Below, piece by piece: positions 39,677 to 49,302 of a DNA stretch of 64,000 bases. This stretch comes from Trissonchulus latispiculum. Its lineage: Eukaryota > Nematoda > Enoplea > Enoplida > Ironidae. The stretch is taken from the NCBI GenBank assembly GCA_030248195.1, contig JASAND010026191.1, positions 1 through 64,000 of the forward strand, given 5' to 3'. The notes under the pieces are model-generated. The model did no database searches and was not told where the DNA came from. It saw nothing but the letters and a program-made list of their open reading frames with translations. Position 1 is the stretch's first letter; the number at the start of each line of letters is the position of its first letter. A program made the translations under genes and the position numbers.

Positions 39677-40449
39677 TATCGTCGCCTTCTGAAGTGAAGC
39701 TTAACGTAAACTTTTCCGAATGCAAATTGTACAGGCCTCCCCGCATCATCGTTTATATTGATTTCTACAGTATCGAAGTCTTTGTGAAGGACAGGGACGT
39801 AATGTGGATTGTGGTATTCCTTATTTACTACCGCCCCATGAGTTCCCTCTGTTGTAACTACCCGAATTAGAGGTACCAGTGCGTTTCCTATAACTTGAGG
39901 AGCCACCAGGTCGCAGTAAACGAAGAGAGAGTAGAAACCTAGTCTAAGATCAGGTTCAGACTCAGCTACGAAAATTATTTTGTCATCTACTGGATCACCG
40001 TCCCTTTGCATTGGGTCGGGGTAGTAACCTAACATCATCCAGAGATTTTTGCTTAACTTAACGGTATTGGGAAAGGTCTTTGGTATTGAAAACATTACCC
40101 TGTGCCTATACCCATCGAATCTAAATTTAATTGGTGCTCTCTCGCCTGTGACGGGGTGTTCCATGTTGAGTATTGTGAAATTAATTGCATCACATAGGTC
40201 GTCCACTGTTTCGTAGTGTCGTTTAGGTAGGAGTTTAACCATTGAGGTCTTGTCAGGAAACTTAAAGGAGACGGCCGAGTTAGCTGCAGAAAGATTACCC
40301 CAAGTCACTGGATACATCATTTCTACGAGAGCAACTTCCCACTCACCCTGTAATTTAATTCTATGAGGGAGCTTAACCCGGTAGTCATTTAGAGAGTTGG
40401 TTTCGAAGTCCCCCGTGTTACTGGGGAGGAACATATAGAAATCCGTCAT
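39676..40449 (-). CDS. mCP: Minor capsid protein (penton, single jelly-roll)
   Basis: 257 residues with ATG start. It begins MTDFYMFLPSNTGDFETNSL and has KLPHRIKL.GEWEVALVEMMY, then a C-terminal NPHYVPVLHKDFD...I.I.DD.G..V.F..GK.Y.KLHFRRR block shared with 62723-63487. It matches the Polinton minor capsid family. Its start overlaps the integrase stop by 32 nt and its stop overlaps the pVI-like start. Intact. Confidence 0.9.
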   Translation of the reverse strand: MTDFYMFLPSNTGDFETNSLNDYRVKLPHRIKLQGEWEVALVEMMYPVTWGNLSAANSAVSFKFPDKTSMVKLLPKRHYETVDDLCDAINFTILNMEHPVTGERAPIKFRFDGYRHRVMFSIPKTFPNTVKLSKNLWMMLGYYPDPMQRDGDPVDDKIIFVAESEPDLRLGFYSLFVYCDLVAPQVIGNALVPLIRVVTTEGTHGAVVNKEYHNPHYVPVLHKDFDTVEININDDAGRPVQFAFGKVYVKLHFRRRR

Positions 40450-41473
40450 TTTCTGATATCCAACTATTGAACTTATCTGGATAGCCTAACCACTTGACAA
40501 AGTACTCTTTCCTTCTACCCCGCTTCCGAGTTTTTATTACCTTTTCAACCCAATAAGAGTCTGGTTTATCTACTTTTTGTAACTCTTCGGGATAGAATAG
40601 ACCCTGTATTGGTTCATTGGCTAAGTCTTCAAGTTCGTACATTCCGCTTGGGTGAACCGACTTTATTTTGAAAAGTTCCTCTGACCAATTTGGTAGGTAG
40701 CCTTTCTCAAATCTCCCTTTAGTCTTACTTATTCGAACAATGTCCCCTATCTTAAACTGCTTGCTTAACCTGTTGCTCTTTCCTAGGAATATTTCTCTAA
40801 CTCTTGCCTCATTCTCTGGCATCGAAGCCTCAGTTGGGGTCATTTTAGTTGTACGGTGCTTTGAATTGTTATAGCCACTTACGAAACTTTGGAGAACGTC
40901 TAGGTATCTATAGCTCCTTGTCCGCGTAAAATACTTCCATATTTTTGTCTTCAGGGTTCTGTTAAAACGCTCAACTATGCTGCATTTTATGTCTGGGTTA
41001 TTGCAGGTGTAGTAGCGAATTTCCTTTGATTTTAGTAACTGTTGAAACTTTTTATTCTGGAATTCTTTCCCTCTGTCACTTAACACTTTCTGGGGTTTAC
41101 GTCCTTGAGATAGGATGTTCTCGAACGCTGCAGTGATGTCAGCCCCCGATTTAGTTTTTACAGGCTCTACCCAGGCATACTTACTGAAGCCATCTATACA
41201 GGTGAGTAGAAAGTGGTAATCGTCATTTTGGTCAGCTAGGGTTGCCATGTCTGCTAAGTCAATTTGCCACTGCTCATCAATATCATGGAATACGTAACTA
41301 AGGTGGGGATACTTTCGCTTTATTGGTTTGTGGACAGAGTAGGTATACTGCTTTCCCAACCACCCTTTGACCCGTTTTTGAGAAATCCCTGCTGCTTTTG
41401 CTAAAGTGTTTATCCCGGAAAACGCTGAAGGTTGGGTGGGATCGTAATATAATTTGGTTAGAAGGTCTTCCAT
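40418..41473 (-). CDS. INT: Retroviral-type integrase with C-terminal chromodomain
   Basis: 351 residues with ATG start. The catalytic core has Asp72 (WQIDLADM), Asp133 (KVLSDRGKEF) and Glu168 (CSIVERFNRT), the DD35E arrangement. After an SH3-like region (FKIGDIVRISKTKG) comes a chromodomain (about 305-345) with YWVEKVIKTR...EYFVKWLGYPDKFNSW. The N-terminal zinc-binding region is degenerate. It inserts the element with a 6-bp duplication. Intact, and nearly identical at the C-terminus to the second Polinton's integrase. Confidence 0.95.
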   Translation of the reverse strand: MEDLLTKLYYDPTQPSAFSGINTLAKAAGISQKRVKGWLGKQYTYSVHKPIKRKYPHLSYVFHDIDEQWQIDLADMATLADQNDDYHFLLTCIDGFSKYAWVEPVKTKSGADITAAFENILSQGRKPQKVLSDRGKEFQNKKFQQLLKSKEIRYYTCNNPDIKCSIVERFNRTLKTKIWKYFTRTRSYRYLDVLQSFVSGYNNSKHRTTKMTPTEASMPENEARVREIFLGKSNRLSKQFKIGDIVRISKTKGRFEKGYLPNWSEELFKIKSVHPSGMYELEDLANEPIQGLFYPEELQKVDKPDSYWVEKVIKTRKRGRRKEYFVKWLGYPDKFNSWISENDGFLYVPPQ

Positions 41474-42165
41474 TTTAGTTTCGCCAGTGCTTTACTGAAG
41501 TTAAAATGTTTCGGCTTACGTTCTGTACCTTTTCGTCTTCCAACCTTTGTGCGTTTTCGTTTCGTTTTGTCGCTTGTTGTTTTAGGTTGATTTACGTAGC
41601 GTCCCGTTCCAAACTGAAGTCTCTGCCTTACTCTTCGTATCCGTTCAACCGTGTCGGTTATCGAAGGAGTACCTTTTATTGCTTCCCAACGTTGGCGATT
41701 GCCGATAAACTCCCTTGGGACGTTACTTTCCCTTAGAGCCTCAGCAAACAATTCCCAACCCTTAGCGGGAGAAACAGTTTTACGATTGCGGACAAAGTCA
41801 TGGATTAGGTCGAAGATTCTAGAACCCGGCTCAGATTTACCTTTATACTCTATCTCACCTTTCTCGTTTACTTTGAAGTCAGGAATAGATTGGACAAAGT
41901 TAATGAGGTTTTTTCCTTTACTTTGGAGAGTTATAGGTAGAGTGGAAACGATGTCGGGAAGAAACTGTTCGGTGGGTTCGGTAGTGGTTATATCTAACTT
42001 ATAGGGCTTTTCCTTCAAGAACCGCCTTCTGTAATTAGCTTGTTGGTACTTTTTTAACTTTGTGTCGGCAGATTCTTTGCCTTTTAACTTCTCTACGACA
42101 TCTTTCTCTAGAATTTCTTGGTGCTGATCGAACTCTTCAGGTTTTACTAAGATTGAGTACTCCAT
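41458..42165 (-). CDS. Conserved Polinton protein of unknown function
   Basis: 235 residues with ATG start. The stop overlaps the integrase start by 16 nt. The N-terminal helix is charged, the middle holds DFVRNRKTVSPAKGWELFAE, and the C-terminus is strongly basic (KRKRTKVGRRKGTERKPK), suggesting nucleic-acid binding or nuclear import. I do not recognise it as a named family; position between integrase and the pX-like gene suggests a virion or morphogenesis role. Confidence 0.6.
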   Translation of the reverse strand: MEYSILVKPEEFDQHQEILEKDVVEKLKGKESADTKLKKYQQANYRRRFLKEKPYKLDITTTEPTEQFLPDIVSTLPITLQSKGKNLINFVQSIPDFKVNEKGEIEYKGKSEPGSRIFDLIHDFVRNRKTVSPAKGWELFAEALRESNVPREFIGNRQRWEAIKGTPSITDTVERIRRVRQRLQFGTGRYVNQPKTTSDKTKRKRTKVGRRKGTERKPKHFNFSKALAKLKWKTF

Positions 42166-42499
42166 TATTTTATAAAGCTACTTGCAATACCACTGACTAT
42201 CCCAATTAGCGGACCGAGGAGAGCGGGATAAAGCCACCCTTCTGAACTATAATTTGCTTTTTCTCCTTAAGTTTTACTTTCTTATCTCTCAAAGTTCGTA
42301 ATATATTCACGTGTTTGCGTAGAGCTCTTTTGTCTGCTTCAGTTAGTTCAACGTTTCCAGAAAGTACGTTTTCAATACAGTCTAGGATTGTTCGAATTAG
42401 ACTAAGATCGCTGCTTTCAATGATAGCTTCTCTGACCTTTTTCTTACAGTTGCAGAGATGTATGAGACAGGGAAGATTACTTTCAAATCGTTTAGCCAT
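42165..42499 (-). pseudogene. Adenovirus pX-like core protein, frameshifted near the C-terminus
   Basis: The frame starting at the ATG at 42499 gives 97 residues ending IVQKGGFIPLSSVR. A basic, helical protein with the terminal QKGGF.P motif followed by a hydrophobic tail is typical of Polintons and resembles the adenovirus pX C-terminus. Here the expected hydrophobic tail (LLGPLIGIVSGIASSFIK) is in another frame, beginning around 42225, and ends at a TAA that overlaps the next ATG (TAATG) at 42163-42167. The overlap supports that as the true end, so one base is lost near 42225. Confidence 0.6.
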
Positions 42500-42553
42500 T
42501 TTGCGTTTTTATTGATTATCAATGCTATTATCGGATTGTGGGCACTTGCGTTT

Positions 42554-43204
42554 TTATTGATTCTTCCCCGTTTTTATTGATTTCGGAAGGTAAACTCCGG
42601 TTCGATCGAAAATATCTGTCCTAAGCCTGTACTGCTCTGGGGTTTCTTGGTCGAGGTCAATTAAGAGGTAACCATGGGGTTTTGAGGTTGCGTGGTTAAA
42701 AGATTCCATAAAGTAAGCGGTATTAGTTGGAAACATTTGTCGGGCTAGATTCATTGCCGTAAGCTTATCTGCTGGATTTTTCATCAAAACTATGTATTGG
42801 CAGTTTATCCTGTTAGTTCTTTGTTTATCATAAAATAGGTCCTGGGTGATGTGTATGACACTGCAAGACCAGTGGTGGCATCCCCGGGTGAACAGCCTAA
42901 TCAGTTAAGAGTCCTTTTTTACTTCATCCATGAGGTCATCAAGAATTAGTAAAATCGGTTCTGTATTCCCTTTTAGTTGCACCAAGTCAGGCAAACCCTC
43001 AACAAACTCTGCATTAATTTTTTCGTAGGCCGCCTGCCACTCGGTAAAACACCAAATAACTCGTTTCGGGGGAGGTCTTATCAGTCTGTGTGCGTTTTTG
43101 ACAAGTTTTGACACGAATGTAGTCTTTCCTGCTTTAGTCGGTGCGGAAACCATGCAAGTAAAGGGGTGTTTAAAATACAGAAAGTCACAAGGAATACAAG
43201 TCAT
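42554..43204 (-). pseudogene. ATP: FtsK/HerA-type genome-packaging ATPase, interrupted by one stop
   Basis: ATG at 43204. Walker A APTKAGKTTF at residues 21-30, Walker B ILLILDDLMDE at 83-93. The frame stops at TAA 42905-42907. Codons downstream remain open in the same frame and carry the family's FTRG.HH and ITQ(D/N)LFY motifs, through YLLIDLDQ near the C-terminus, ending at 42554. A single nonsense change has disabled packaging, unless it is a sequence error. The ATPase normally pumps DNA into capsids built from MCP and mCP. Confidence 0.9.
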
Positions 43205-43598
43205 TGAGTTCGCTTTTTGTGAGATAGATAGGTCCGAGGTAAGCGCTTTCTATGTTTTTATTGACGTCAAGACAAATCTGGAAATTGTACACCTCTGAAA
43301 TGAAAGGGCAGTGCTTAGCCGAGGCGGTTACACAACTCCCAATAGAGCACTCGAAGTATAGGTCAAGAATTGCATTAAAGTGGGATGGAGAGTAGTAAAC
43401 ATATTGCCCTTGTTTGGAGATCCGTATCCTTCCGTCTGTTTGGTCGTCTAAACGAAGTGGCTCCTTACAGCTTGCGGTCCAAAGCCAAATATTTAAAGAA
43501 ACACTGACTAGAAAAGCTAGGGTGAGTATGACACTAAAACCCCACTGGAAAATATCCTTGGTTGGGCTCATTTTGCAAGTCTCAGAATTCTGCTTCAT
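43185..43598 (-). CDS. Small type II membrane protein with Cys-rich ectodomain
   Basis: 137 residues with ATG start. Residues about 20-41 (FSVILTLAFLVSVSLNIWLW) form a membrane anchor. The C-terminal domain has six Cys. It overlaps the ATPase start by 20 nt and is the first gene of the leftward structural block, next to the central divergent region. No family is recognised, but its layout resembles the membrane protein at 36707-37096. Confidence 0.55.
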   Translation of the reverse strand: MKQNSETCKMSPTKDIFQWGFSVILTLAFLVSVSLNIWLWTASCKEPLRLDDQTDGRIRISKQGQYVYYSPSHFNAILDLYFECSIGSCVTASAKHCPFISEVYNFQICLDVNKNIESAYLGPIYLTKSELNDLYSL

Positions 43599-43654
43599 AA
43601 TTTTAATTTATGTTCACAGTTTTTATGACGTCATCATATTTTCTATTTATTCAT

Positions 43655-43940
43655 CTTCCCTGGGGCCCATAACCGACGCCACATAATTACCCCCCTGGGA
43701 CCTTTTTCCAAGTTATTTTCTAAGCTTACCATCTGTCACCCCATGGGACCGAAAACCGACGCCACATAATTGCCCCCAAGGGACCTTTTTACCAAAGTTT
43801 TTTCTACGCTTGCCATATGTTATCCCATGGGACCGAAAACCGACGCCACATAATTGCCCCCAAGGGACCTTTTTACCAAATTATTTTCACGCATACCATC
43901 TGTTACCCCATGGGACCGAAAACCGACGCCAAAAAGTCTA
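43655..43940. repeat. Tandem repeats (about 82-87 bp) in the central divergent region
   Basis: Three to four copies of a unit containing CATGGGACCGAAAACCGACG, CCACATAATTGCCCCCAAGG and GACCTTTTT. Related phrases (TGTCGGCGCC, CCCTTGGGA, TTTTGATTGAT) continue on the other side of the gypsy insertion at 50895-51030. The region separates leftward genes from rightward polB and may hold regulatory or replication signals. Confidence 0.8.
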
Positions 43941-43988
43941 ACTTAGCATCCCTTGGGGAATACCTGTCACTTTTGATTGATGACCCAG

Positions 43989-44180
43989 TGTAATGAATTA
44001 AGTAGAACGGAACTCAAACCAAAAAACTATAAAAAGACGTTCTTATGTATTTTTGGTGATATGATCGGCCGCTTGTGAAAAACGTATACACATGTATATC
44101 GCCTGATTGCCTTGCTCTGATTTTGGTTTCTTGTTGTTGACTAAACTTCATATCCGAGCTTAGAGGTTTCCAACATCACA
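43989..44180 (+). repeat. 5' LTR of the gypsy element
   Basis: 192 bp with a TATA-like CTATAAAAAG at about 44026. The LTR is followed after two bases by TGGCGAGGCTGCC, which starts with TGG as a primer-binding site should; I cannot name the tRNA. Confidence 0.93.
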
Positions 44181-44383
44181 ACTGGCGAGGCTGCCAGGAT
44201 ACCTGGCTCTTGGTTGTGCGGATTGATTGGAGTTATTGTCAATTGGGAATGGATGCTATTTCAATTCTGGAATTGGAATCTCTTTACAACTGCTAAATCC
44301 GGTGGAAAACTGAAGATTGCTTATCCGAAAGACAGAGCGACGGACGATAGAAGAACTCACTAACAGAAAATATTTCGTGGGAA

Positions 44384-44396
44384 ATGTTTCATGCTG
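44384..44396 (+). promoter_or_regulatory. Leader mini-ORF and splice donor for the third ORF
   Basis: An ATG at 44384 is followed by exactly four codons and then a consensus donor GTAAGT at 44396. Joining phase 0 here to the acceptor at 49302 would place the ATG in frame with the NADAR-SGNH ORF, which otherwise lacks an upstream ATG. Confidence 0.5.
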
Positions 44397-44462
44397 TAAG
44401 TGAATAGTTGCAAGTTTAAATCTAGGTAGCCATGAGAAATTTATACATCATAAAATCAGTAT

Positions 44463-45596
44463 ATGCCTCGTCGTAAGATAGGATTGCGAGAGTTGAAATC
44501 ACTTAATTTGGATAATTTATTTCCTGAATCTTCTACTTCCGATTCAGATTCAGATAGTAGTGCAAACAATCCAGAACAGGGGTTGAGTGTGGAAATGGCT
44601 TTTCAAAATCAAGACTTTTTACCTCTGCTCAGCTTAGCTACTCACGGTTTAAATCCGTTGAAAGGGGACGCCGACCAAGATTTGAATGAGTATTTTTCTA
44701 ACTTTGACCGTGTTGTTTTATCAAATGGCTGGAATGACAATGATGATGCAAAAAAACGTATGCTTCTAAGAGTCTTAACCGGACGAGCTGCAACAGTGTT
44801 TGATACGTTTCCGGAAGCTGTTAAAAATGGCACGTATACTGACATAAAGCAACATTTGTTAAACAAACTGACTTCTGTCGGCGATCAAGCGATTTATTGG
44901 AATAAATTGCGCGAACGCCGACAAGGAGAAGCTGAAAGTGTAGAGGATTTCAAAACAGAATTGCTTAAGTTTGCTAAAAGAGCTGAACCAAACAAAACTT
45001 ACGATGAGCTGCAGTCAATGGTTAAAAATCACTTTATGTACCAAACCCGTCCTGAAATAGCGAAAGCGCTTCTTAGACGAGACCACCCTACTTTGGATTC
45101 TGCTGTTGAGGCCGCGAAGAGGCAAGAATATGTCTTGTCCGCTTTCCCAGATCCCCAAAACGCAGTAAAATTACAAGTAAACGCGCTAGTCACGCAAAAT
45201 GAAAAAATTGTATCTGCTCTCAATGATATTCAAGGCGCTGTTGCTAAATTTAGTGGAAACCACGCAACAGGAGAAAAAGTTTGTGCACTCCAAACTTCGG
45301 ATTTACACGACCAGCAGTCCTCCGAATTAGCAGCTATCAAAAAGGAGATGAGTGAAATTACAAGACGCTTGGATAACTTGACCATGCGGAAAAGTACTGA
45401 AATTCGGTGCTACTCTTGTGGTTGCATCGGACATATTGCACGTTCGTGTCCGAACGCGAATGCTTCGACAAATACTCGAGGCCGCATGCGATCTTCCTTT
45501 TCCTCTTTTAATGACAGTGGTACAAGGGATTACCTCGGAAACAGAAGTTTGGGAAATGGGAGACAGCCGCCTCCGGGGGACCGAGGCGGCTGGTAA
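44463..45596 (+). CDS. gag: Gag of the gypsy element
   Basis: 377 residues with ATG start. The capsid-like region (about 60-230) contains LRERRQGEAESVEDFKTELL and downstream helices. A zinc knuckle CYSCGCIGHIARSC lies at about 318-331, then a Ser/Arg/Gly-rich tail. The stop TAA at 45594 directly follows a GC-rich hairpin that belongs to a -1 frameshift signal. Intact. Confidence 0.92.
   Translation: MPRRKIGLRELKSLNLDNLFPESSTSDSDSDSSANNPEQGLSVEMAFQNQDFLPLLSLATHGLNPLKGDADQDLNEYFSNFDRVVLSNGWNDNDDAKKRMLLRVLTGRAATVFDTFPEAVKNGTYTDIKQHLLNKLTSVGDQAIYWNKLRERRQGEAESVEDFKTELLKFAKRAEPNKTYDELQSMVKNHFMYQTRPEIAKALLRRDHPTLDSAVEAAKRQEYVLSAFPDPQNAVKLQVNALVTQNEKIVSALNDIQGAVAKFSGNHATGEKVCALQTSDLHDQQSSELAAIKKEMSEITRRLDNLTMRKSTEIRCYSCGCIGHIARSCPNANASTNTRGRMRSSFSSFNDSGTRDYLGNRSLGNGRQPPPGDRGGW
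45551..45592 (+). promoter_or_regulatory. Programmed -1 ribosomal frameshift signal (gag to pol)
   Basis: The heptamer G GGA AAT (45551-45557) has the X XXY YYZ form in the gag frame. After a 6-nt spacer come CAGCCGCCTC (45564-45573) and its exact complement GAGGCGGCTG (45583-45592), a 10-bp hairpin with a 9-nt loop. The -1 frame is open from about 45512 through pol. All elements sit at textbook distances. Confidence 0.85.
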
Positions 45597-45652
45597 ATAA
45601 TTGCGGAAAGTCGCTCCCCAATAGCAATTCTATTTGTGATGTATGTATAGAT

Positions 45653-48600
45653 ATGTGTCTAAGAGTTAATTCTGTTAGTAGTACTTTGTCGGAAACATCA
45701 GCACCATTTTTGGTTGAATGCTCGATAGGAAATTTGGTTACCAAAACTTTGATCGACACCGGCTCCTCGATTAGTTTACTATCTCTAAAATTCTTCAATT
45801 CGTTGCCCCAAAAACCGCCGTTACAAAAAGCCTGTTGCAAACCTATTGGGGTTACCGGGGATCGACTTCGAGTTGTCGGAGTTGTCACTTTGCCAGTAGT
45901 TCTGGGAGAGGAAAAGTTTATGATACCTTTTGTTGTAGTAGCCGCAATGACGTATGACTGCATTGTAGGCATGAATCTTCTTCAAAATTATAACTCCTTT
46001 TTAAAATTTAGGTCTAGTCTCCAAGGTAAATCTGATTCCTCAAGTTTACCTTCAGTGTTGAAACCCAACCTTTCTTATGCTGTCACAGGAGTTTACCTTA
46101 GTGACTGTGTAACAATACCCCCTTTCACGGAGGCAATTGTTCGGGGAAAAATTTACGATTTGCCCAGAGGTGGAGAACTTTATTTTGAACCAACATTGAA
46201 GATACGTGGGGCAAAACCGGAAGCTGCTGCCGTTTCACCCATGAATGGGAAAATTCCGGTTCTGATAAATAATGGTACATGCAAACCAATTAAACTTCGT
46301 AAGGGTACCTGTTTAGGAACAGTGGATAACTCTATTTTGTCAATTAATTCCGTATCGACTGGTACAGTACCTCAAACCACTGATTCTAGGGTCGGAATAT
46401 CTGAATCGTCACGACTGCCGGTTGGGGTTTCCCTGACTGAAGCAAAAACTACGTTGCAGTCACATGAAATTCAACAATTGGAACGTCTTCTTCGAAAACA
46501 TCAGCACTTATTTTCTAAAAATGATCAAGATATTGGCAAAACCCATTTGGTAGAACACACCGTCGATGTGCAAGGGAGTTTCCCTATAAAGCAACAGTAC
46601 TACAGAATAGGGGAACACGGACAGCAAATTGTTGAGAAGCATGTGAACCAGATGATGAAAGATGGTATAATCAGGGAATCGTGCAGTCCATGGGCATCTC
46701 CGGTAGTCATAGTAAAGAAAAAGGACGGCAGTGATCGTTTTTGTGTTGATTTTCGGAAGGTAAACTCTCTAACGAGGAAAGACACTTTCCCATTGCCCAG
46801 GATCGACGAAAGCCTAGATGCCATGGGAGGGGCCAGCTACTTTAGTACTATGGACTTATCTAGCGGATACTGGCAGATAGGCATGGCGGAAAGGGATAAG
46901 GAAAAAACAGCATTTGTGACTCGTAACGGCCTATTCGAGTTTAACGTCATGCCGTTTGGTTTGACAAATGCTCCTGCTACCTTTCAGCGGCTAATGGCAA
47001 CAATTTTTAAAAAATATTTGTATAAGTTTTGCTTAGTATATTTGGATGATATTATAGTCTATTCCAGAACATTTGAAGAACACTTGAATCATTTGTTGCA
47101 AATCTTTCAATGTTTAAAAGAAGCAGGGCTTAAACTCAAGGGGCGCAAATGCTGTTTTGCTAGAGCGGAAGTACCCTATCTAGGTCATGTGGTTTCACGC
47201 TCAGGGGTTAAGCCTGACCCTTCTAAACTTACCGCCATCGCCAACATGCCGGCGCCATCAAATGTTCACGAAGTTAAAAGTTTTTTAGGGCTAGTACAGT
47301 ACTATCACAAGTTTGTACCAATGCTAGCAAGCATAGCTTCCCCTATTCATCGGCTGCTCAAAAAAGGTGTGCCATTTCTCTGGTCAGCTGATTGTTCTAG
47401 AGCTTTCGCCACTTTGAAAACCTTACTCACACAAGCGCCCATTTTGGCCCTGCCAGATTTCAATGAGCCGTTTATAATACAGACTGATGCAAGTGGGCAC
47501 GGTATCGGTGCCGTGCTAATGCAGAGAATAGACGGTAAGGAAAAGGTCATTAGCTACTTGAGCAAAAGCTTAACAGACGCAGAATCCCGCTGGTCAACAA
47601 TAGAGAGAGAGGCGTTTGCTCTAATTTGGGCTGTTCGCAAATTCCGCCCTTACATATACGGGCAAGCTTTCACTGTTGTTACTGACCATAATCCATTAAC
47701 GGCGTTTCGTTCACTAAAAAGTCCCTCTCCTAAATTGCAGAGGTGGGCTTCAGAATTTCAACAATATGACGGATATGCAACTATAGTTCATCGTCCTGGC
47801 AAATCTAATGCGAACTGTGACGCTCTATCGAGGTTACCGATACCGATACCTGAATCCTCTGAACACAACTTTGTGGCGGCAGCTGTTGCTGTGGATTTTC
47901 CTGAAGAATGGAGTAAGGACATGCTTTCAAACGAACAAAAGCGGGACCCGTTTTGCATAAAACTTTGGAGCCGCATGCAAGGTGATAGCGTAGCATTACC
48001 TAGGGGTATTTCAGCAGCCCAATTCACAGTTTACGACGGACTCTTGCATAGGAAATCACGCAGAGGTGGTGGTAGGTTAGTTATTCCTGAGAATCTGCAG
48101 AGGACTTTACTTGAGCAGACACATGATAGGAAGGAATCTGGACATCTTGGTTTCCAGAAAACGTTTGGCCGATTAGTCAAAAATTATTATTGGCTAAGCA
48201 TGCACAGAGATGTGCGGAACTGGTGTAGGTCATGTCCGATTTGCCAGGAATTGAAAGGACCAGTTGGGAGAGGAAAGGCACCACTACAACCAATTCCTGT
48301 AGCGGGACCCTTTGACAGAGTAGGAGTAGATATAATAGGGCCGCTACCTCGCACTCGACGGAAAAATCGCTATATTGTTGTGTTTGTCGACTACTTTTCG
48401 AAGTGGCCGGAGGCATTCCCGGTAAAAAGCATAGAAACCGAGGTTATAGCGAAACTTTTCGTCGAGGAGGTAGTTGCTCGTCACGGCTGCCCCAACGTGC
48501 TTCTTTCTGACCAGGGATCATCCTTTACGTCAAGGCTCATGAAGGCTGTAGTTGAAATGTTGCGTTGCAGGAAGGTACAAACCACTGCATATAGGCCCCA

Positions 48601-49135
48601 GTGTGACGGCCTTGTGGAAAGGTTTAACAGGACTCTAAAAACTATGCTTTCGTCTTATGCAAATAAAAAACGTACAAACTGGGACGAATCCTTGCCTTAC
48701 GTATGTTTTGCTTTCCGCACATCAGTACAAGCCTCCACAAATTTCTCGCCCTTCGAGCTGCTATATGGGAGACCACCGCGCCTGCCTACAGGGAGATATA
48801 CAGGCCCGGAAGCCAAAATTCGAGAGTCGCAATACTTCAACCGTTTACGCAAAAATCTCTCAAACGTTTATGCCAAAGTGCGCATGAATATAGAGAAAGC
48901 TCAGGAGAGACAAAAACATTACTATGACAAGCATACCACTCAAGTTGAGTTTCGAAAGGGGGATAATGTTCTATTAAAGAGATGCCCCAGACATCCGAAT
49001 AGGCCTCCGTGGGAGTCAGGCTATGTTATTACAGCTAAAACGTCTGCGGTGAATTATGCAATTCGTAAAAGTAGCGGAGGAAAATCATTTGTAGTTCACA
49101 GTGATCGATTAAAATTGAGGCACTTTAGGGACTGA
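45653..49135 (+). CDS. pol: Pol of the gypsy element (protease, RT, RNase H, integrase)
   Basis: The first ATG is at 45653, but the frame is open upstream into gag, so it is probably translated by frameshift. Protease DTGSS at residues 35-39; RT YLDD at 463-466; RNase H TDASG (Asp612) and TDHNP (Asp678); integrase zinc site His824, His831, Cys858, Cys861 and triad Asp893, Asp953, Glu989. The C-terminal part contains the FRKGDNVLLK region. It is complete and uninterrupted, so this copy may be active. Typical Ty3/gypsy order with integrase last. Confidence 0.95.
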   Translation: MCLRVNSVSSTLSETSAPFLVECSIGNLVTKTLIDTGSSISLLSLKFFNSLPQKPPLQKACCKPIGVTGDRLRVVGVVTLPVVLGEEKFMIPFVVVAAMTYDCIVGMNLLQNYNSFLKFRSSLQGKSDSSSLPSVLKPNLSYAVTGVYLSDCVTIPPFTEAIVRGKIYDLPRGGELYFEPTLKIRGAKPEAAAVSPMNGKIPVLINNGTCKPIKLRKGTCLGTVDNSILSINSVSTGTVPQTTDSRVGISESSRLPVGVSLTEAKTTLQSHEIQQLERLLRKHQHLFSKNDQDIGKTHLVEHTVDVQGSFPIKQQYYRIGEHGQQIVEKHVNQMMKDGIIRESCSPWASPVVIVKKKDGSDRFCVDFRKVNSLTRKDTFPLPRIDESLDAMGGASYFSTMDLSSGYWQIGMAERDKEKTAFVTRNGLFEFNVMPFGLTNAPATFQRLMATIFKKYLYKFCLVYLDDIIVYSRTFEEHLNHLLQIFQCLKEAGLKLKGRKCCFARAEVPYLGHVVSRSGVKPDPSKLTAIANMPAPSNVHEVKSFLGLVQYYHKFVPMLASIASPIHRLLKKGVPFLWSADCSRAFATLKTLLTQAPILALPDFNEPFIIQTDASGHGIGAVLMQRIDGKEKVISYLSKSLTDAESRWSTIEREAFALIWAVRKFRPYIYGQAFTVVTDHNPLTAFRSLKSPSPKLQRWASEFQQYDGYATIVHRPGKSNANCDALSRLPIPIPESSEHNFVAAAVAVDFPEEWSKDMLSNEQKRDPFCIKLWSRMQGDSVALPRGISAAQFTVYDGLLHRKSRRGGGRLVIPENLQRTLLEQTHDRKESGHLGFQKTFGRLVKNYYWLSMHRDVRNWCRSCPICQELKGPVGRGKAPLQPIPVAGPFDRVGVDIIGPLPRTRRKNRYIVVFVDYFSKWPEAFPVKSIETEVIAKLFVEEVVARHGCPNVLLSDQGSSFTSRLMKAVVEMLRCRKVQTTAYRPQCDGLVERFNRTLKTMLSSYANKKRTNWDESLPYVCFAFRTSVQASTNFSPFELLYGRPPRLPTGRYTGPEAKIRESQYFNRLRKNLSNVYAKVRMNIEKAQERQKHYYDKHTTQVEFRKGDNVLLKRCPRHPNRPPWESGYVITAKTSAVNYAIRKSSGGKSFVVHSDRLKLRHFRD

Positions 49136-49302
49136 ACACAAACGCCTAATTTTTCTGTATTCATCTAGTATTAATTTGTTTTGGACATTATTTTATCTTA
49201 GTTCACTTTTTTATTTTCCTTAACCCTTCAGTAAAACAACGCAAATTTAACCGAGGTGTCCTGACCTCTTTAGCAAGGTTAAATAAATTTGCATTGTTTT
49301 AG

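Noticed and set aside
43655..43940. Tandem repeats as a CRISPR array
   Set aside because: Units are contiguous 82-87-bp duplicates without unique spacers, in a eukaryotic element.
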